A DNA stretch of 64,000 bases from Pedobacter soli (lineage in GTDB: Bacteria > Bacteroidota > Bacteroidia > Sphingobacteriales > Sphingobacteriaceae). Below, piece after piece: positions 1 to 10,533 of the stretch. The notes beneath the pieces are model-generated. The model saw only the letters and a program-made list of their open reading frames with translations, did not search any database and was not told where the DNA came from. The stretch is taken from NCBI RefSeq assembly GCF_900101435.1, contig NZ_FMZH01000009.1, positions 71,266-135,265 of the forward strand. Direction: 5' to 3'. Within the stretch, counting starts at the first letter, position 1, and the number at the start of each line of letters is the position of its first letter. Made by a program: the position numbers and the translations under genes.

Positions 1-3000
1 TAGCCCTGGTAATTTCTCAGGAAAGAAATATCAGACTGATCGTTAAAATAGCGTTTGGTATCAGCAATCAGGTACACCCATTTAACGGTCTCGAAATTGA
101 GCTTCTTAATGGTTGCAAAATGATCAAGAATGCCCGATTTATTTTGCGCCTCGAACATGTTCATGATGATAAGTCCCTGATAGCCTTCAAGCGGATCCTC
201 GAAATTCACTACATCGGCAATAGCGCCATGTTTTTCCAGAAGCTTTTTGATTTTGAGGGCCTGTCCGCCACCATCATCGGTTAAGGCAAAACGTTGCCCT
301 TTTAAAATGGCAGCTTCGGTAACGGTTAAGGCTGCAGGAGTAAGCTCAAATCTCAAACGCGATAATTTTTCTTTAACGGCTTGATCGTCAATGCTCTCCT
401 CAATAAGCTTTTTTGCTTCGATAAGCACCTCCGAGCTTTCGGCTTCTACATCGGCAATCCAGTTTACCAGGCTGTTTAAGGTTTTAATAGCAGCCAGTTT
501 TTCGGTTAAATCATCAGCTTGTTCACCTGCACTACCGAAACCAATTTTTTCTTTTAGCGAGGCAATAATCTCCATCCTTTTGATTGAATCGATACTTAAA
601 TCGGCTTCAAGGTCTAAATCCATACCGAGCATTTCTTTCGGATAGCCGGTTTTTTCGCTCACCACGTCTAAAATAACTGAGGTTAGCTGATTTAAGGAAA
701 GCTTAGCCGATTCAGTTGAGTTAACTGCCTGTACTGGTTGTGGGGCTGCTGGCGTAGCTGTTTTAGCCTGCGAATTTTCTGTAATCCAATTCACCAGACT
801 GTTTAAGGTTTTCAGTCCTGCCAGTTGCTCCATAATTTTATCTTCGGGTAGGTTGAGCTGTGCAAAACCACCCAGTTCGGCACGCAAAGCACCAATAATT
901 TCTACTCTTTTAATCGAATCGATACTTAAATCGGCTTCAAGATCCATTTCCATGCCGAGCATTTCCTGTGGATAACCGGTTTTATCGCTCACTATCTGCA
1001 AAAGCACCAGTTTCAGGTCTTTTTGCTCCTTTACCGGGGCAACCGCCTGCAGATTTTGAACTTGTTGGGTTATTTGCTGCGCTACCGGAATTGTTTCTAT
1101 ACGGATAGGTTGCGGTGCCTGATAGGTATTTAAAGGTTGCTGATACTGGATTTGTGGCTGGGCAGGAGCCTGGCCTAAAAAGGAAAGCATTACATCGCGT
1201 TGCGCCTGGATCAGCGCTTTCATGCTTTGCAGGTATTCCTGCATCATCAGGTCCTTGGCTGAGCCAGATACCTGTTGATTTTCTATTGGGGTAGTAGTGT
1301 TATTCATAAGCATAATAGGTTTAGTAATGGGAGCTGCGCCATAAGCAGGGAGCTTGCCGGTTGATGGGACAGCATGCTGGCCATTTATCTGCCAGATGGC
1401 CGGGCTTTTTTTGTATAATTCGGGCTTATCGATTTTTATCAGTTTAGCATCACGGCCCACAAAAAGTTTTTCAATTAATATTTCGCGCCCTGTAGCCATG
1501 TAGCCAGCCAGCATACCCAGAAGATGACTTAATTTGTTTTGCCCCTGATCTTCGGCGTGTAAAATCACTTCATCCTGGCCAATGCAGGCTTTGGTTAAGC
1601 CGCTTAACACTTTGCCAGGGCCAACCTCAATAAAAATGCGCGCACCTTCGGCATACATATCTTTCAATTCATCTACAAAAAGGACAGGCTGGATCAGGTG
1701 GTCGGTTAAACGTTCTTTAATGGCTGCAGCTTGGGTTGGGTAAGCTTTTGCGGTAGTGTTAGACCATACCGGGGTTTGCAGGTTATTGAAACTTACCTGT
1801 GCGAGCACATCCTGATAAAGGGCTTTTGACTTAGCCACCAGCGGACTATGAAATGCGCAAGCTACTTCTAAAGGGCGGAAAGAAACTTTGGCTTCTTTTA
1901 GCGCTGCAGATAGTTGCCCGATAGCCGCTGTGCTGCCTGCAATAACGCACTGGGTAGGGGCATTGAAGTTTACCGGATAAATTTCTTTGATATCGCCAAT
2001 CAGTTGTTTTAAATCTTCGGGTTTGGCGCTTACGGCCAGCATGGTGCCCGGATCGCCATTTTCTACCGCATTTAAAATAGCCAGCGCCCTTTGGGCACTT
2101 AAATGCACCAGTTCTTTCTCATCAAAAGCACCAGCAAAGCAAAGCGCAGGCAATTCGCCATAACTGTGGCCGGCAACCATATCGGGTACAATGCCCAGCG
2201 ATTTTAAGAAATTGGCAATGGCCAGGTCGACAATACCCAGCAGGGGTTGTGCCATGCGGGTATCTTTAATGCGTTCTTTCTGCGCTTTTCCTTCAGCCTC
2301 TGTAAAAACGGTATTCGGGAATAGTATTTTTTCATATTCAGGATGATCTTTTAACAACTTTCTCATTTGCGGAAAAACCACAAAAAGATCTCTGGCCATG
2401 TTTATACGCTGACTGCCTTGTCCCGGGAACATAAAAGCTACTTTACCATCCTGTTTTTTGGTGAGGTAAGTGTCTTTGCTTTCTACACCCGATAAAACAA
2501 GGTCGATTTTCATCACCAGGTCTTCGGCATGGTTGGCTACAATACTCAGTTGAACAGGCTTGTTATCGGAAGTGGCCAAACTAAAGGCAATATCTTTCAG
2601 CTCGATCTGATCGTTCAGCTCCAATATATTTTTAACCTGAATGATGCGGTTTTTGGCTTCTTCGTAAGTATCACCCCTGAAAACAAAAAGCTCAGAAGGC
2701 CACGATTTTAAGATGGAATGCCCGTTTGTGTTATTTTTTCCACTTTCGAGTACCGCATGGAAGTTAGTGCCACCAAAACCAAAGGCACTTACACCTGCAT
2801 AACGTTTGTCATCCATCCATAAGCCGGCTTCGGTATGAAATGCAAAAGGACTGGTTGCTGCATTATAGATGCTATTTGGGGTTTTGAGGTTAATGGTTGG
2901 CGGTTTTATCCCGTGGTAAACCGATAGTGAAGTTTTAATCAAACCTGCAATACCAGCAGCACATTTGGTGTGACCAATTTGCGTTTTAACTGAACCCAGG

Positions 3001-5987
3001 TGTGTTTGGCCAGCCGTGGCGCCCGATTGGTTCAGCATATCGGTTAACGCGCTGATTTCTGTTTTATCGCCAACTACCGTTCCGGTGCCATGGGCTTCTA
3101 CCAAACCCAGTAACGATGGCGTAATTCCGGCCTGACTATAAGCCCTTTCGAGCGCATTTACCTGTCCGTTTTTACGCGGCGCGGTTAAACCAAGGCTTTT
3201 TCCATCGCTTGATCCGCCTACACCTTTAATGATCGAATAAATGGTATCGCCATCTTTTAGTGCGTCTTCATATCGTTTTAATACCACCATGGCAATACCT
3301 TCACCCAGTGCAATGCCATCGGCTTCGGTATCAAAAGTGGCGCAACGGCCTTTTTTAGAAAGCGCGTGCGTGCTCGAGAACATCAGGTAATCGTTAATGC
3401 CATTGTGCAGGTCTGCACCTCCAGCCAAAACCATGTCTGATTTCTCTAAAAACAGCTCCTGGCAGGCAAGATCAATTGCTGCAAGTGAGGAAGCACAGGC
3501 TGCATCTACAGTGTAATTTCTACCGCCAAGATTAAGCCTGTTGGTGATCCTACCTGAAATTACATTTGCCAAAATGCCTGGGAAAGAATCTTCAGTTGTT
3601 TTAGGTAAAACGGCATCCACTTCAGCCGGCATTTCGCCAAAAACCTGTTTGTAATAGCCCCTGAAACTATAGCTGTTGGCCAGGTCGTTTCCACCTTCAG
3701 CCCCGATAATAACCGAAACATTTTCATTATCCATGCCTCCATCAGCATAACCCGCATGTTGTAAAGCCTGTTTGGCTACCAGTAAGCTGAGTAGCTGGGT
3801 AGGTTCGATAGCTGCTAAGGATTGTGGCGGAATACCAAACTCGAGCGGATCAAAATCAATAGTTGGGATAAAACCACCCCATTTGGAGTGCGACATATCG
3901 CCAGCGGTTGAATCGGGGTTATAATAAAGTGCTTTGTTCCATCTCTCATCGGGCACTTCAGTTACCGAATCTTTGCCCAGAATAATGTTTCGCCAGTATT
4001 CTTCGAGGTTTTTAGCCCCAGGGAAAATACAGGCCATGCCCACAATGGCCACATCAAGGGCCTGCGATTTATTTTCCGGAGGAGCTGGCATAGCCGCGTT
4101 TAAAATATGGGCGTAGTTCTGATCGGCAACATCCTGGTGAAGCTCCAGCAGTGATATGACTTTCTTGTGCATTGGTGCAACCTGACCGATCATGTACATG
4201 CCCAAATCGGTTTGTCCGGCCTGATCAATTTTAACCAGTTCATCTCCGCGTCTTTCTATTCCTTTAGCTGCAATACGCAAACGGCCCACATTCAGGGTTT
4301 CGAGCTTCGACCAGATTTCTTTCTTATCCAGTCCGGAGGCCTGCATTTTTTGTTTTTCTTCATTAAAGAAACCAGCAAAAGCAGAGTTTAAACAGCGGGT
4401 TTCATGCCCTGGAGCGGTTTCTAAAAGCACCGTTTCGCTGGCATTTAAGGCTTCCTGCTGAAACTGGTCTAAAATAGCGCCTGTGCTTACCGCTTCTTTA
4501 GTGTAGAGATAGGCTGTACCCATCAATACACCGATTTTCATACCTTTTGCTGCCAATGGAGCGGCCATCACCGAAATAAAAGTGGTAGAAAAGGCATCAT
4601 GAATACCACCGGCAAAGAAAACGCTGATGCTTTCGGGATTTTCTTCTTTTAATAAGCGTTCAATCTGTTTTTCCCACAATACCATGCTTGAAAGGGGGCC
4701 AACGTGACCACCACACTCGCGGCCTTCAAATACAAAGCGTTTGGCTCCTTCCTTCAAAAACATATCCAACAGCGAAGCTGACGGCACATGTAAAAAGGTT
4801 TTTATGCCGGCTTTTTCAAAAGGTTTGGCCTGCGAAGGGCGTCCGCCAGCAATTAATAAAACGGGAGGTTTGGCATTTAAGATATATTCCTGTTGTTCAT
4901 CGCGGAGCTCCTGAGGAGCAAAACCTAAAATACCTACGCCCCAGGTTTTTTCGCCGGCCAGTTTTTTGGTTTCTTCGATCAGGTTTTTAGCCGGATTGCC
5001 TTTTAACAAAGAAAGGGCAATAAAGGATAGTGCACCTGCTTCAGTAACTGCATGGGCAAAAGGAGCAACATCGCTTACCCGGGTCATTGGTCCTTGGGCA
5101 ATGGGGTAGGTGATGTTTAAATCCTGGGCTAATGCATTGTTGGCTTTGATGATATTAATGGCTTTCGCTTGTTTCAGGTGTCCGTAAATGGCCTCCTGAA
5201 GCCCAAAAACCAACTTGTTAAGCTTTTTATATTTGTTTACCAGGTCAATAGATAAAGCAATATCCTGTCCCATTGGGAGATAATGCTTTTCCAGATCATA
5301 ACCTTTAAAATAGTGTTGTAAGGTTGGGTAATTGACGTCATCCTCAAGTGCAGGCGAATTTGGTCGTACCAGTACACGGCAACCATCGATTAATTTGGTT
5401 TCGGTGCCACTTAATTTTCCGAAGATGTTTTTAAGTGCTGCAGGCGCCTGGCATTCAGGAAACATGGCCAATTGGCTATCGAGAACAATACCGGCTGCAC
5501 CCTGCGCCATTACCGAAGCCGCTGTATGGGTGCCTATGCCGCCCTGAACCCAAACCGGCAAATTTACGGCCTGAATTACCCGCTGAAAAAGGATGAAGGA
5601 TGATTCGTAAGCCACGCGGCCGGCAGCTTCATTTCCTTTTACAATAATGCCCGCTGCACAACTTTGCTGGGCTGCTAAGGCCGTTTCGAGATCAAAAACC
5701 TGGTAAAGTATTTTAGCATGTGCTTGAGCGGGAATTGTTAGGCCATAAGGTGCAATAATCAGGCTTACCTGCTGGGGTAAAGGAATACCTGCTAATGCCT
5801 GCGAATGGATGCAGACCCCAAAGTCGGATACCCCGGATTGTATGGTTGATTGAAGGGCTAGTTCGGCTTCTTCAAGGCAATGCCCCAGACTAAGTACCGG
5901 AAAGCTGCCTGCTTTTTGTAAATCGTAAACCAGTCTACTATCGGGGATTTCGAAAGGCGTTACTCCAATGATGGCGTGTTTGTTCAT
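1..5987 (-). CDS. Multidomain PfaA/HglE-like polyketide or PUFA-type synthase (3' end outside window)
   Basis: An open frame runs from an ATG at 5987 to the window edge (about 1995 codons, no stop). Domains in order: a nitronate-monooxygenase/PfaD-like flavin barrel (residues about 1-200, VQGGIGTHTAASV); a second, better preserved one (about 285-560, QGPMTRVSD and EGRECGGHVGP with His428); ketosynthase (about 645-1080) with Cys831 in DAACASS, His966 in EAHGTGT and His1006 in IGHTKCAAG; acyltransferase (about 1190-1480) with Ser1275 in GHSYGE; a Gln/Pro-rich linker; two ACPs with phosphopantetheine serines Ser1691 and Ser1801 in DSIKR; then the beginning of what looks like a ketoreductase region. 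The DSIKR-type tandem ACPs are typical of PUFA synthases (PfaA) and heterocyst-glycolipid-type PKSs. All KS and AT catalytic residues are present, so it should be active. The product cannot be told; partner genes must lie to the left. Cytosolic, no signal peptide. Confidence 0.9.
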   Translation of the reverse strand, partial: MNKHAIIGVTPFEIPDSRLVYDLQKAGSFPVLSLGHCLEEAELALQSTIQSGVSDFGVCIHSQALAGIPLPQQVSLIIAPYGLTIPAQAHAKILYQVFDLETALAAQQSCAAGIIVKGNEAAGRVAYESSFILFQRVIQAVNLPVWVQGGIGTHTAASVMAQGAAGIVLDSQLAMFPECQAPAALKNIFGKLSGTETKLIDGCRVLVRPNSPALEDDVNYPTLQHYFKGYDLEKHYLPMGQDIALSIDLVNKYKKLNKLVFGLQEAIYGHLKQAKAINIIKANNALAQDLNITYPIAQGPMTRVSDVAPFAHAVTEAGALSFIALSLLKGNPAKNLIEETKKLAGEKTWGVGILGFAPQELRDEQQEYILNAKPPVLLIAGGRPSQAKPFEKAGIKTFLHVPSASLLDMFLKEGAKRFVFEGRECGGHVGPLSSMVLWEKQIERLLKEENPESISVFFAGGIHDAFSTTFISVMAAPLAAKGMKIGVLMGTAYLYTKEAVSTGAILDQFQQEALNASETVLLETAPGHETRCLNSAFAGFFNEEKQKMQASGLDKKEIWSKLETLNVGRLRIAAKGIERRGDELVKIDQAGQTDLGMYMIGQVAPMHKKVISLLELHQDVADQNYAHILNAAMPAPPENKSQALDVAIVGMACIFPGAKNLEEYWRNIILGKDSVTEVPDERWNKALYYNPDSTAGDMSHSKWGGFIPTIDFDPLEFGIPPQSLAAIEPTQLLSLLVAKQALQHAGYADGGMDNENVSVIIGAEGGNDLANSYSFRGYYKQVFGEMPAEVDAVLPKTTEDSFPGILANVISGRITNRLNLGGRNYTVDAACASSLAAIDLACQELFLEKSDMVLAGGADLHNGINDYLMFSSTHALSKKGRCATFDTEADGIALGEGIAMVVLKRYEDALKDGDTIYSIIKGVGGSSDGKSLGLTAPRKNGQVNALERAYSQAGITPSLLGLVEAHGTGTVVGDKTEISALTDMLNQSGATAGQTHLGSVKTQIGHTKCAAGIAGLIKTSLSVYHGIKPPTINLKTPNSIYNAATSPFAFHTEAGLWMDDKRYAGVSAFGFGGTNFHAVLESGKNNTNGHSILKSWPSELFVFRGDTYEEAKNRIIQVKNILELNDQIELKDIAFSLATSDNKPVQLSIVANHAEDLVMKIDLVLSGVESKDTYLTKKQDGKVAFMFPGQGSQRINMARDLFVVFPQMRKLLKDHPEYEKILFPNTVFTEAEGKAQKERIKDTRMAQPLLGIVDLAIANFLKSLGIVPDMVAGHSYGELPALCFAGAFDEKELVHLSAQRALAILNAVENGDPGTMLAVSAKPEDLKQLIGDIKEIYPVNFNAPTQCVIAGSTAAIGQLSAALKEAKVSFRPLEVACAFHSPLVAKSKALYQDVLAQVSFNNLQTPVWSNTTAKAYPTQAAAIKERLTDHLIQPVLFVDELKDMYAEGARIFIEVGPGKVLSGLTKACIGQDEVILHAEDQGQNKLSHLLGMLAGYMATGREILIEKLFVGRDAKLIKIDKPELYKKSPAIWQINGQHAVPSTGKLPAYGAAPITKPIMLMNNTTTPIENQQVSGSAKDLMMQEYLQSMKALIQAQRDVMLSFLGQAPAQPQIQYQQPLNTYQAPQPIRIETIPVAQQITQQVQNLQAVAPVKEQKDLKLVLLQIVSDKTGYPQEMLGMEMDLEADLSIDSIKRVEIIGALRAELGGFAQLNLPEDKIMEQLAGLKTLNSLVNWITENSQAKTATPAAPQPVQAVNSTESAKLSLNQLTSVILDVVSEKTGYPKEMLGMDLDLEADLSIDSIKRMEIIASLKEKIGFGSAGEQADDLTEKLAAIKTLNSLVNWIADVEAESSEVLIEAKKLIEESIDDQAVKEKLSRLRFELTPAALTVTEAAILKGQRFALTDDGGGQALKIKKLLEKHGAIADVVNFEDPLEGYQGLIIMNMFEAQNKSGILDHFATIKKLNFETVKWVYLIADTKRYFNDQSDISFLRNYQG

Positions 5988-6767
5988 GGCTTTAGATTTG
6001 AATCTTCTACTTTGTTTGGTGGATGACTTATGTGCGGCATAATGGTTCTTTATGCTGGCTTTAATACGCAGTATTACAGCTTTTTAGCAATGAATTTACT
6101 GTGTAGTATTAATTAGACTAAGGTACAAATTGGCCGATTCAGATTGCTGAAAATGCAACCGAATGAATGAACTGAATAATTGAGAAAGACTAAAGGATTC
6201 GTTATAGGTAAAATGAATTTTCTGAACAGGAATGATGTTGTTTAAGTTAATATGGAATGTTTTTTGGTTTTATTAAGCTTTGGAAGGCAGAAATTAAACC
6301 GTTATTGATTTAATATTATCAATTGGTTAATTTATTAGGTTTATTTGGCGATCGATTAGCCTGTTTAATCGTTATACTCACTGTTTATGGAAATGGTTAT
6401 TACTAATCATACTCCCTTTTTGAAGATTTACCGGTGTAAATTCTGTTTTCTTTGTCATTTTTTGGTGTTAATGGTTAGTCTGAAATCTTTATTAAAAAAA
6501 TGGTGAAAAAACAACGAGTAGTTTTAATACTACATAATATTGTTTTTCATAAGCGTTGGTTAGGCTGGTTTTATCGTTTTTTTAGCAGCATGGTTAGCAC
6601 TAAGTGTATTAAAACATCTGTAATTAAAAGATCTGAACATTAGTGGTTTAATTGGGAAATGTTTTTATATATTCGTGTTATAATCGTCTAAATGACGTTT
6701 AATTTAACCAGATTCAAAAAGTCGCTCCGGCAAAGTGTTATCATTGCGGCCGGCATCAATTTAAATT
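5988..6767. other. AT-rich divergent intergenic region
   Basis: These 780 bases separate the minus-strand synthase from the plus-strand CE12 gene and must carry both promoters. I see no ORF of substance and no clear copy of the Bacteroidota promoter pattern TAnnTTTG that I would trust. A short inverted repeat (GTAGT...ACTAC) lies near 6525-6541. The CAGGAT direct-repeat motif found upstream of other operons in this window is absent here. Confidence 0.6.
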
Positions 6768-8096
6768 ATGAGCATTCAGCAATTTTTAAAATCATTTGTT
6801 GTGTTAGGGTTATTGACTAATTTGTCGCAGGCCCAGCAGAAAACCAATTACAAATTTGATTTCGGGCCAGGTAAGGTGGCTCAGGGCTACACACAGGTTT
6901 TACCTACAGATACCTATAGTAAAGAAAAAGGATGGGGATTTGATTTTGATTCGAAAGTTAATGCTGAAGATAATGGTGGGAAAAATTACCTGACTAGCGA
7001 TCTGGTTAAAAGCGATAAGCCCTTTTATTTCTCTGTATCCTTACCAGAAGGCAATTATAAAGTTACGGTTACCCTTGGCGACCCTAAAAATGCAGCGCTC
7101 ACAACGGTAAAAGCCGAGTCGCGCAGGCTCATGCTCGAGAATATTAAAACCACAGCTGGTCAATCGTTAAGCAAAACCTTCGTGGTAAACATTAAGGATA
7201 AAAATATTATCGGTGGGCAGGTTGTCGGCCTAAAACCCCGCGAATTGACAAAACTCGATTGGGATGATAAACTGACTTTAGAGTTCGATCAGCAAACGGC
7301 TTTGCAGGCCATCGAAATTACTAAGGCAGAAGACCAGGTGACGGTTTTTCTTGCAGGAAATTCGACTGTGGTAAACCAGGACGATGAGCCATGGGCATCA
7401 TGGGGACAAATGATTCCGAGGTTTTTTAAACCTGGTGTAGCCATAGCCAATCATGCCGAATCGGGCTTAACATTAGGCTCTTTCGCTGGTAGCAAGCGCT
7501 TAACGAAGATACTGAGTATTATGAAACCGGGCGATTACCTGTTTGTCGAATTTGGCCATAATGATCAGAAAGAAAAAGGGCCTGATGATGGAGCATACAA
7601 ATCTTACACCGAAAGGTTAAAGAACTTTATTCGTGAGACGAGGAAAAAAGGTGGTATTCCGGTTGTGGTGACTTCTACCAGCCGCCGTTCTTTTGGACCT
7701 GATGGTAAAATTGTAAATTCTTTAGGCGATTTCCCTGAAGCGGCGCGTAAAGTGGCTGCTGAAGAAAAAGTGGCTTTAATTGATTTAAATGCCATGACTA
7801 CTACATTATTTAATGCCCTGGGCGAAGAACCTTCAAAAAAGGCTTTTGTACATTATCCGGCCAACAGCTATCCTGGTCAGGATAAAGCGCTGGCTGATAA
7901 TACCCATTTTAATCCTTATGGGGCTTACGAAATTGCACAATGCATTATTTTAGGCATTAAAGAGCAGAAACTGAGCATTGCGAAATATCTGGTTAATGAT
8001 CTCCCGAAATTTGATCCGGCAAAGCCAGATGATGTAAACAACTGGCATTGGCCTGAAAGTCCGAAAAGTAGTGTGGTTAAACCTGATGGTAACTAA
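6768..8096 (+). CDS. Rhamnogalacturonan acetylesterase, CE12 (SGNH hydrolase) with N-terminal beta-sandwich domain
   Basis: A 442-residue secreted protein with a signal peptide ending near SQAQQ (residues 1-22). Residues about 27-185 form a galactose-binding/CBM-like domain opening with FDFGPG, as in CE12 enzymes of other Bacteroidota. The SGNH esterase follows: block I has Ser199 in AGNST, block III has Asn265 in FGHND, and block V has Asp377 and His380 in DNTHF, so the catalytic set is complete. CE12 enzymes remove O-acetyl groups from galacturonic acid in RG-I, allowing lyases and hydrolases to act. The next gene starts 12 bases after its stop, so the two are probably co-transcribed. It is one of three CE12 genes in the window and the only one with the N-terminal domain. 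Substrate assignment is by family. Confidence 0.88.
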   Translation: MSIQQFLKSFVVLGLLTNLSQAQQKTNYKFDFGPGKVAQGYTQVLPTDTYSKEKGWGFDFDSKVNAEDNGGKNYLTSDLVKSDKPFYFSVSLPEGNYKVTVTLGDPKNAALTTVKAESRRLMLENIKTTAGQSLSKTFVVNIKDKNIIGGQVVGLKPRELTKLDWDDKLTLEFDQQTALQAIEITKAEDQVTVFLAGNSTVVNQDDEPWASWGQMIPRFFKPGVAIANHAESGLTLGSFAGSKRLTKILSIMKPGDYLFVEFGHNDQKEKGPDDGAYKSYTERLKNFIRETRKKGGIPVVVTSTSRRSFGPDGKIVNSLGDFPEAARKVAAEEKVALIDLNAMTTTLFNALGEEPSKKAFVHYPANSYPGQDKALADNTHFNPYGAYEIAQCIILGIKEQKLSIAKYLVNDLPKFDPAKPDDVNNWHWPESPKSSVVKPDGN

Positions 8097-8108
8097 GAGA
8101 TTAGCAGG

Positions 8109-10451
8109 ATGAAAACAATACTTGCATTTTTGCTTTTTTCTTCGTCGGTTACTGTTTTTGGGCAAACTGCTTTGCAGCCTTTTGCTTTAAACGAAGTTAA
8201 ACTGTTAGCAAGCCCCTTTAAGCAGGCTCAGCAAACCGATCTAAAATATATGTTGTCGCTGAATGCCGATCGTTTGCTGGCTCCTTATTTAAGGGAGGCT
8301 GGCTTGACGCCTAAGGCACAATCCTATGGTAATTGGGAAAATACAGGCTTGGATGGCCATATTGGTGGTCATTATTTATCGGCCATTTCTTTAATGTATG
8401 CCGCTACCGGCGATGTACGTTTAAAGGAAAGGTTAAATTACATGATTGCAGAGCTGGCCAAATGCCAGAACCAAAACGGTGATGGTTATCTGGCAGGCAT
8501 TCCCGGCGGAAAAGAAATCTGGAAGCAGATAAAAGCCGGAAATATCCAATCTTCGAGTTTCTCGCTTAATGGCAAATGGGTTCCTTTGTACAATATCCAC
8601 AAAATTTACGCTGGATTGTACGATACTTACGCCGTTGCCGGAAATGCACAGGCCAAACAAATGTTGATTAAATTAACCGATTGGTGTGTTAATTTAGTAG
8701 CGGGTTTATCCGATCAGCAGGTGCAGGAATTGCTTAAGAGCGAGCATGGTGGGTTAAATGAAACTTTTGCCCATGTGTATGCAATTACGGGCGAGATCAG
8801 GTACCTAAAACTTGCGCGGCGCTTTTCTGACCAGAAGATTCTGCAACCGCTTTTAAAAAATACCGACGCTTTAAATGGCCTGCATGCCAATACACAAATT
8901 CCTAAAGTAATCGGGTTTGAGCAGATTGCGTTACTCGATAAGGATACGGCCTGGGCCAATGCTGCTAATTTCTTCTGGAAAACGGTTACCGAACACCGTA
9001 CTGTGGCCATTGGCGGAAACAGTGTTCGCGAACATTTTCACCCGGCAAATGATTTTTCATCTATGACAGAATCGCGCGAAGGTCCGGAAACCTGTAATTC
9101 GTACAATATGCTAAAGCTCACCAAACAGTTGTTTCTGGCTAATCCATCAAATACTTATCTCGATTATTATGAGCGTACGCTTTACAACCATATCCTTTCT
9201 TCTCAAAGGCCTGAAGGCGGCTTTGTGTATTTTACGCCGATGCGCCCGGGGCATTACCGAACTTATTCGAGTGCGCAGGAAAGTTTCTGGTGCTGTGTAG
9301 GCTCCGGACTGGAGAATCATGGTAAATATGGCGAACTGATTTATGCCCACAAGGCGAACGATATCTATGTTAACCTTTTTATCCCTTCGGTTTTAAACTG
9401 GAAAGAAAAGGGGATACAGCTTACACAGCAAACGCTTTTCCCCAATGCAGAAAATACTACCCTTAAACTTCAGTTAAAAAAGAAACAAAGGTTTGCCATG
9501 CATTTTCGCTACCCATCGTGGGTAAATAAAGGTAAAATAGAAGTTTGGATAAATGGCAAAAAAGTAACTGTTAAAAGCGATACAAATGGTTATGCGGGTA
9601 TCGACAGGAGCTGGGCCAACGGTGATGTGGTTAAACTGGTATTACCTATGCACACCAGTACCGAATTTATGCCTGATGGCTCGGATTGGGTCGCTTTTCT
9701 GCGTGGTCCGGTTGTATTGGGTGCTGCGCTCGATAGCCTTTCACAACCCAATTTAACCGCTGATGGAAGCCGGATGGGACACATTGCTTCCGGTGCCTTA
9801 TTCCCGATGAGCGATGCGCCCCTGGTTACGGGTGATAAGGAATCGCTGGCTAAGGAAATTACTTCAACTGAACCCCAAAGTTTAACTTTTAGCGCTAAGC
9901 ATGCTATTTATCAGCCCCGTTATCAAAATTTAAAATTGGTACCTTTTTACACGCTGGCCGAAAAACGTTATGTAGTTTATTTCCCATATAGCACCACCAA
10001 GGATTTACCTGAAAGGGCAAAAGCAATTAAAGCAGCTGAAGAGGCGAAAATGAAAATTGAACAGGAAACAGTTGATTTGGTGAATACCGGCGAGCAGCAG
10101 CCTGAATCTGATCATAACTTTAAAGGAGAACAGACCGATAACGGCACTTTTGAAGAACGCCATTTTAGAAACGGAAAAGGCTGGTTCAGTTATACGCTTA
10201 AAAATAAAAACCTGCAGGCTAACAAGCTAAGCCTGACCTACTACGGAAAAGAAAAAAACAGAAGTTTTTCTATTTTGGTTAACGGTATCGTTGTTGAACA
10301 GGTGAAGCTGAGTGGTGATAAGGGAAATGTTTTTTATGCGCAGGAGTATCGCATTCCGAAGGAATTGTTAAAAACCGAGCTGGAAGTGAAGTTTGTGGCA
10401 GATGCTGGCTCAGCTATAGCGAATGTGTATGAAGTGAGATTGGTGAAGTAG
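8109..10451 (+). CDS. Beta-L-arabinofuranosidase, GH127/GH146 family (DUF1680)
   Basis: A 780-residue protein with a signal peptide (residues 1-19, ending VFGQ), expected in the periplasm. The (alpha/alpha)6 DUF1680 core spans about residues 25-530. In the characterised GH127 enzyme HypBA1 a zinc-bound cysteine is the nucleophile and the ligands are Glu-x-Cys plus Cys-Cys. Here Glu327-Thr-Cys329 and Cys395-Cys396 match, so the unusual zinc-thiolate centre is intact; Glu308 is a candidate acid/base. Accessory beta domains follow, with a C-terminal domain (about 660-780) resembling the one attached to GH146 proteins. It would release beta-linked arabinofuranose from pectic side chains. Second gene of the pair with the CE12 esterase; convergent with the GH43 gene. 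GH127 versus GH146 cannot be settled without a search. Confidence 0.85.
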   Translation: MKTILAFLLFSSSVTVFGQTALQPFALNEVKLLASPFKQAQQTDLKYMLSLNADRLLAPYLREAGLTPKAQSYGNWENTGLDGHIGGHYLSAISLMYAATGDVRLKERLNYMIAELAKCQNQNGDGYLAGIPGGKEIWKQIKAGNIQSSSFSLNGKWVPLYNIHKIYAGLYDTYAVAGNAQAKQMLIKLTDWCVNLVAGLSDQQVQELLKSEHGGLNETFAHVYAITGEIRYLKLARRFSDQKILQPLLKNTDALNGLHANTQIPKVIGFEQIALLDKDTAWANAANFFWKTVTEHRTVAIGGNSVREHFHPANDFSSMTESREGPETCNSYNMLKLTKQLFLANPSNTYLDYYERTLYNHILSSQRPEGGFVYFTPMRPGHYRTYSSAQESFWCCVGSGLENHGKYGELIYAHKANDIYVNLFIPSVLNWKEKGIQLTQQTLFPNAENTTLKLQLKKKQRFAMHFRYPSWVNKGKIEVWINGKKVTVKSDTNGYAGIDRSWANGDVVKLVLPMHTSTEFMPDGSDWVAFLRGPVVLGAALDSLSQPNLTADGSRMGHIASGALFPMSDAPLVTGDKESLAKEITSTEPQSLTFSAKHAIYQPRYQNLKLVPFYTLAEKRYVVYFPYSTTKDLPERAKAIKAAEEAKMKIEQETVDLVNTGEQQPESDHNFKGEQTDNGTFEERHFRNGKGWFSYTLKNKNLQANKLSLTYYGKEKNRSFSILVNGIVVEQVKLSGDKGNVFYAQEYRIPKELLKTELEVKFVADAGSAIANVYEVRLVK

Positions 10452-10463
10452 GAATTGGTTAAG

Positions 10464-10510
10464 GTGGTCTGTGCGGACACAGACCACTAGATTAATGAGT
10501 TTTTAACTCA
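10464..10510. terminator. Two hairpins between convergent genes
   Basis: A perfect 10-bp stem, GTGGTCTGTG (10464-10473) and CACAGACCAC (10478-10487) around CGGA, is followed by a second stem TGAGTT/AACTCA (10496-10510) with a TTT loop and flanking T and A runs. They sit between the plus-strand GH127/146 stop and the minus-strand GH43 stop, as expected for a bidirectional terminator. The first hairpin is related to the stems in the duplicated repeat at 34512-34785. Confidence 0.6.
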
Positions 10511-10533
10511 ATAAAAAACGCTACGGATTTAAA

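Noticed and set aside
4688..4990. Plus-strand ORF within the synthase gene
   Set aside because: It is antisense to the conserved EGRECGGHVGP barrel region; no independent evidence of a gene.
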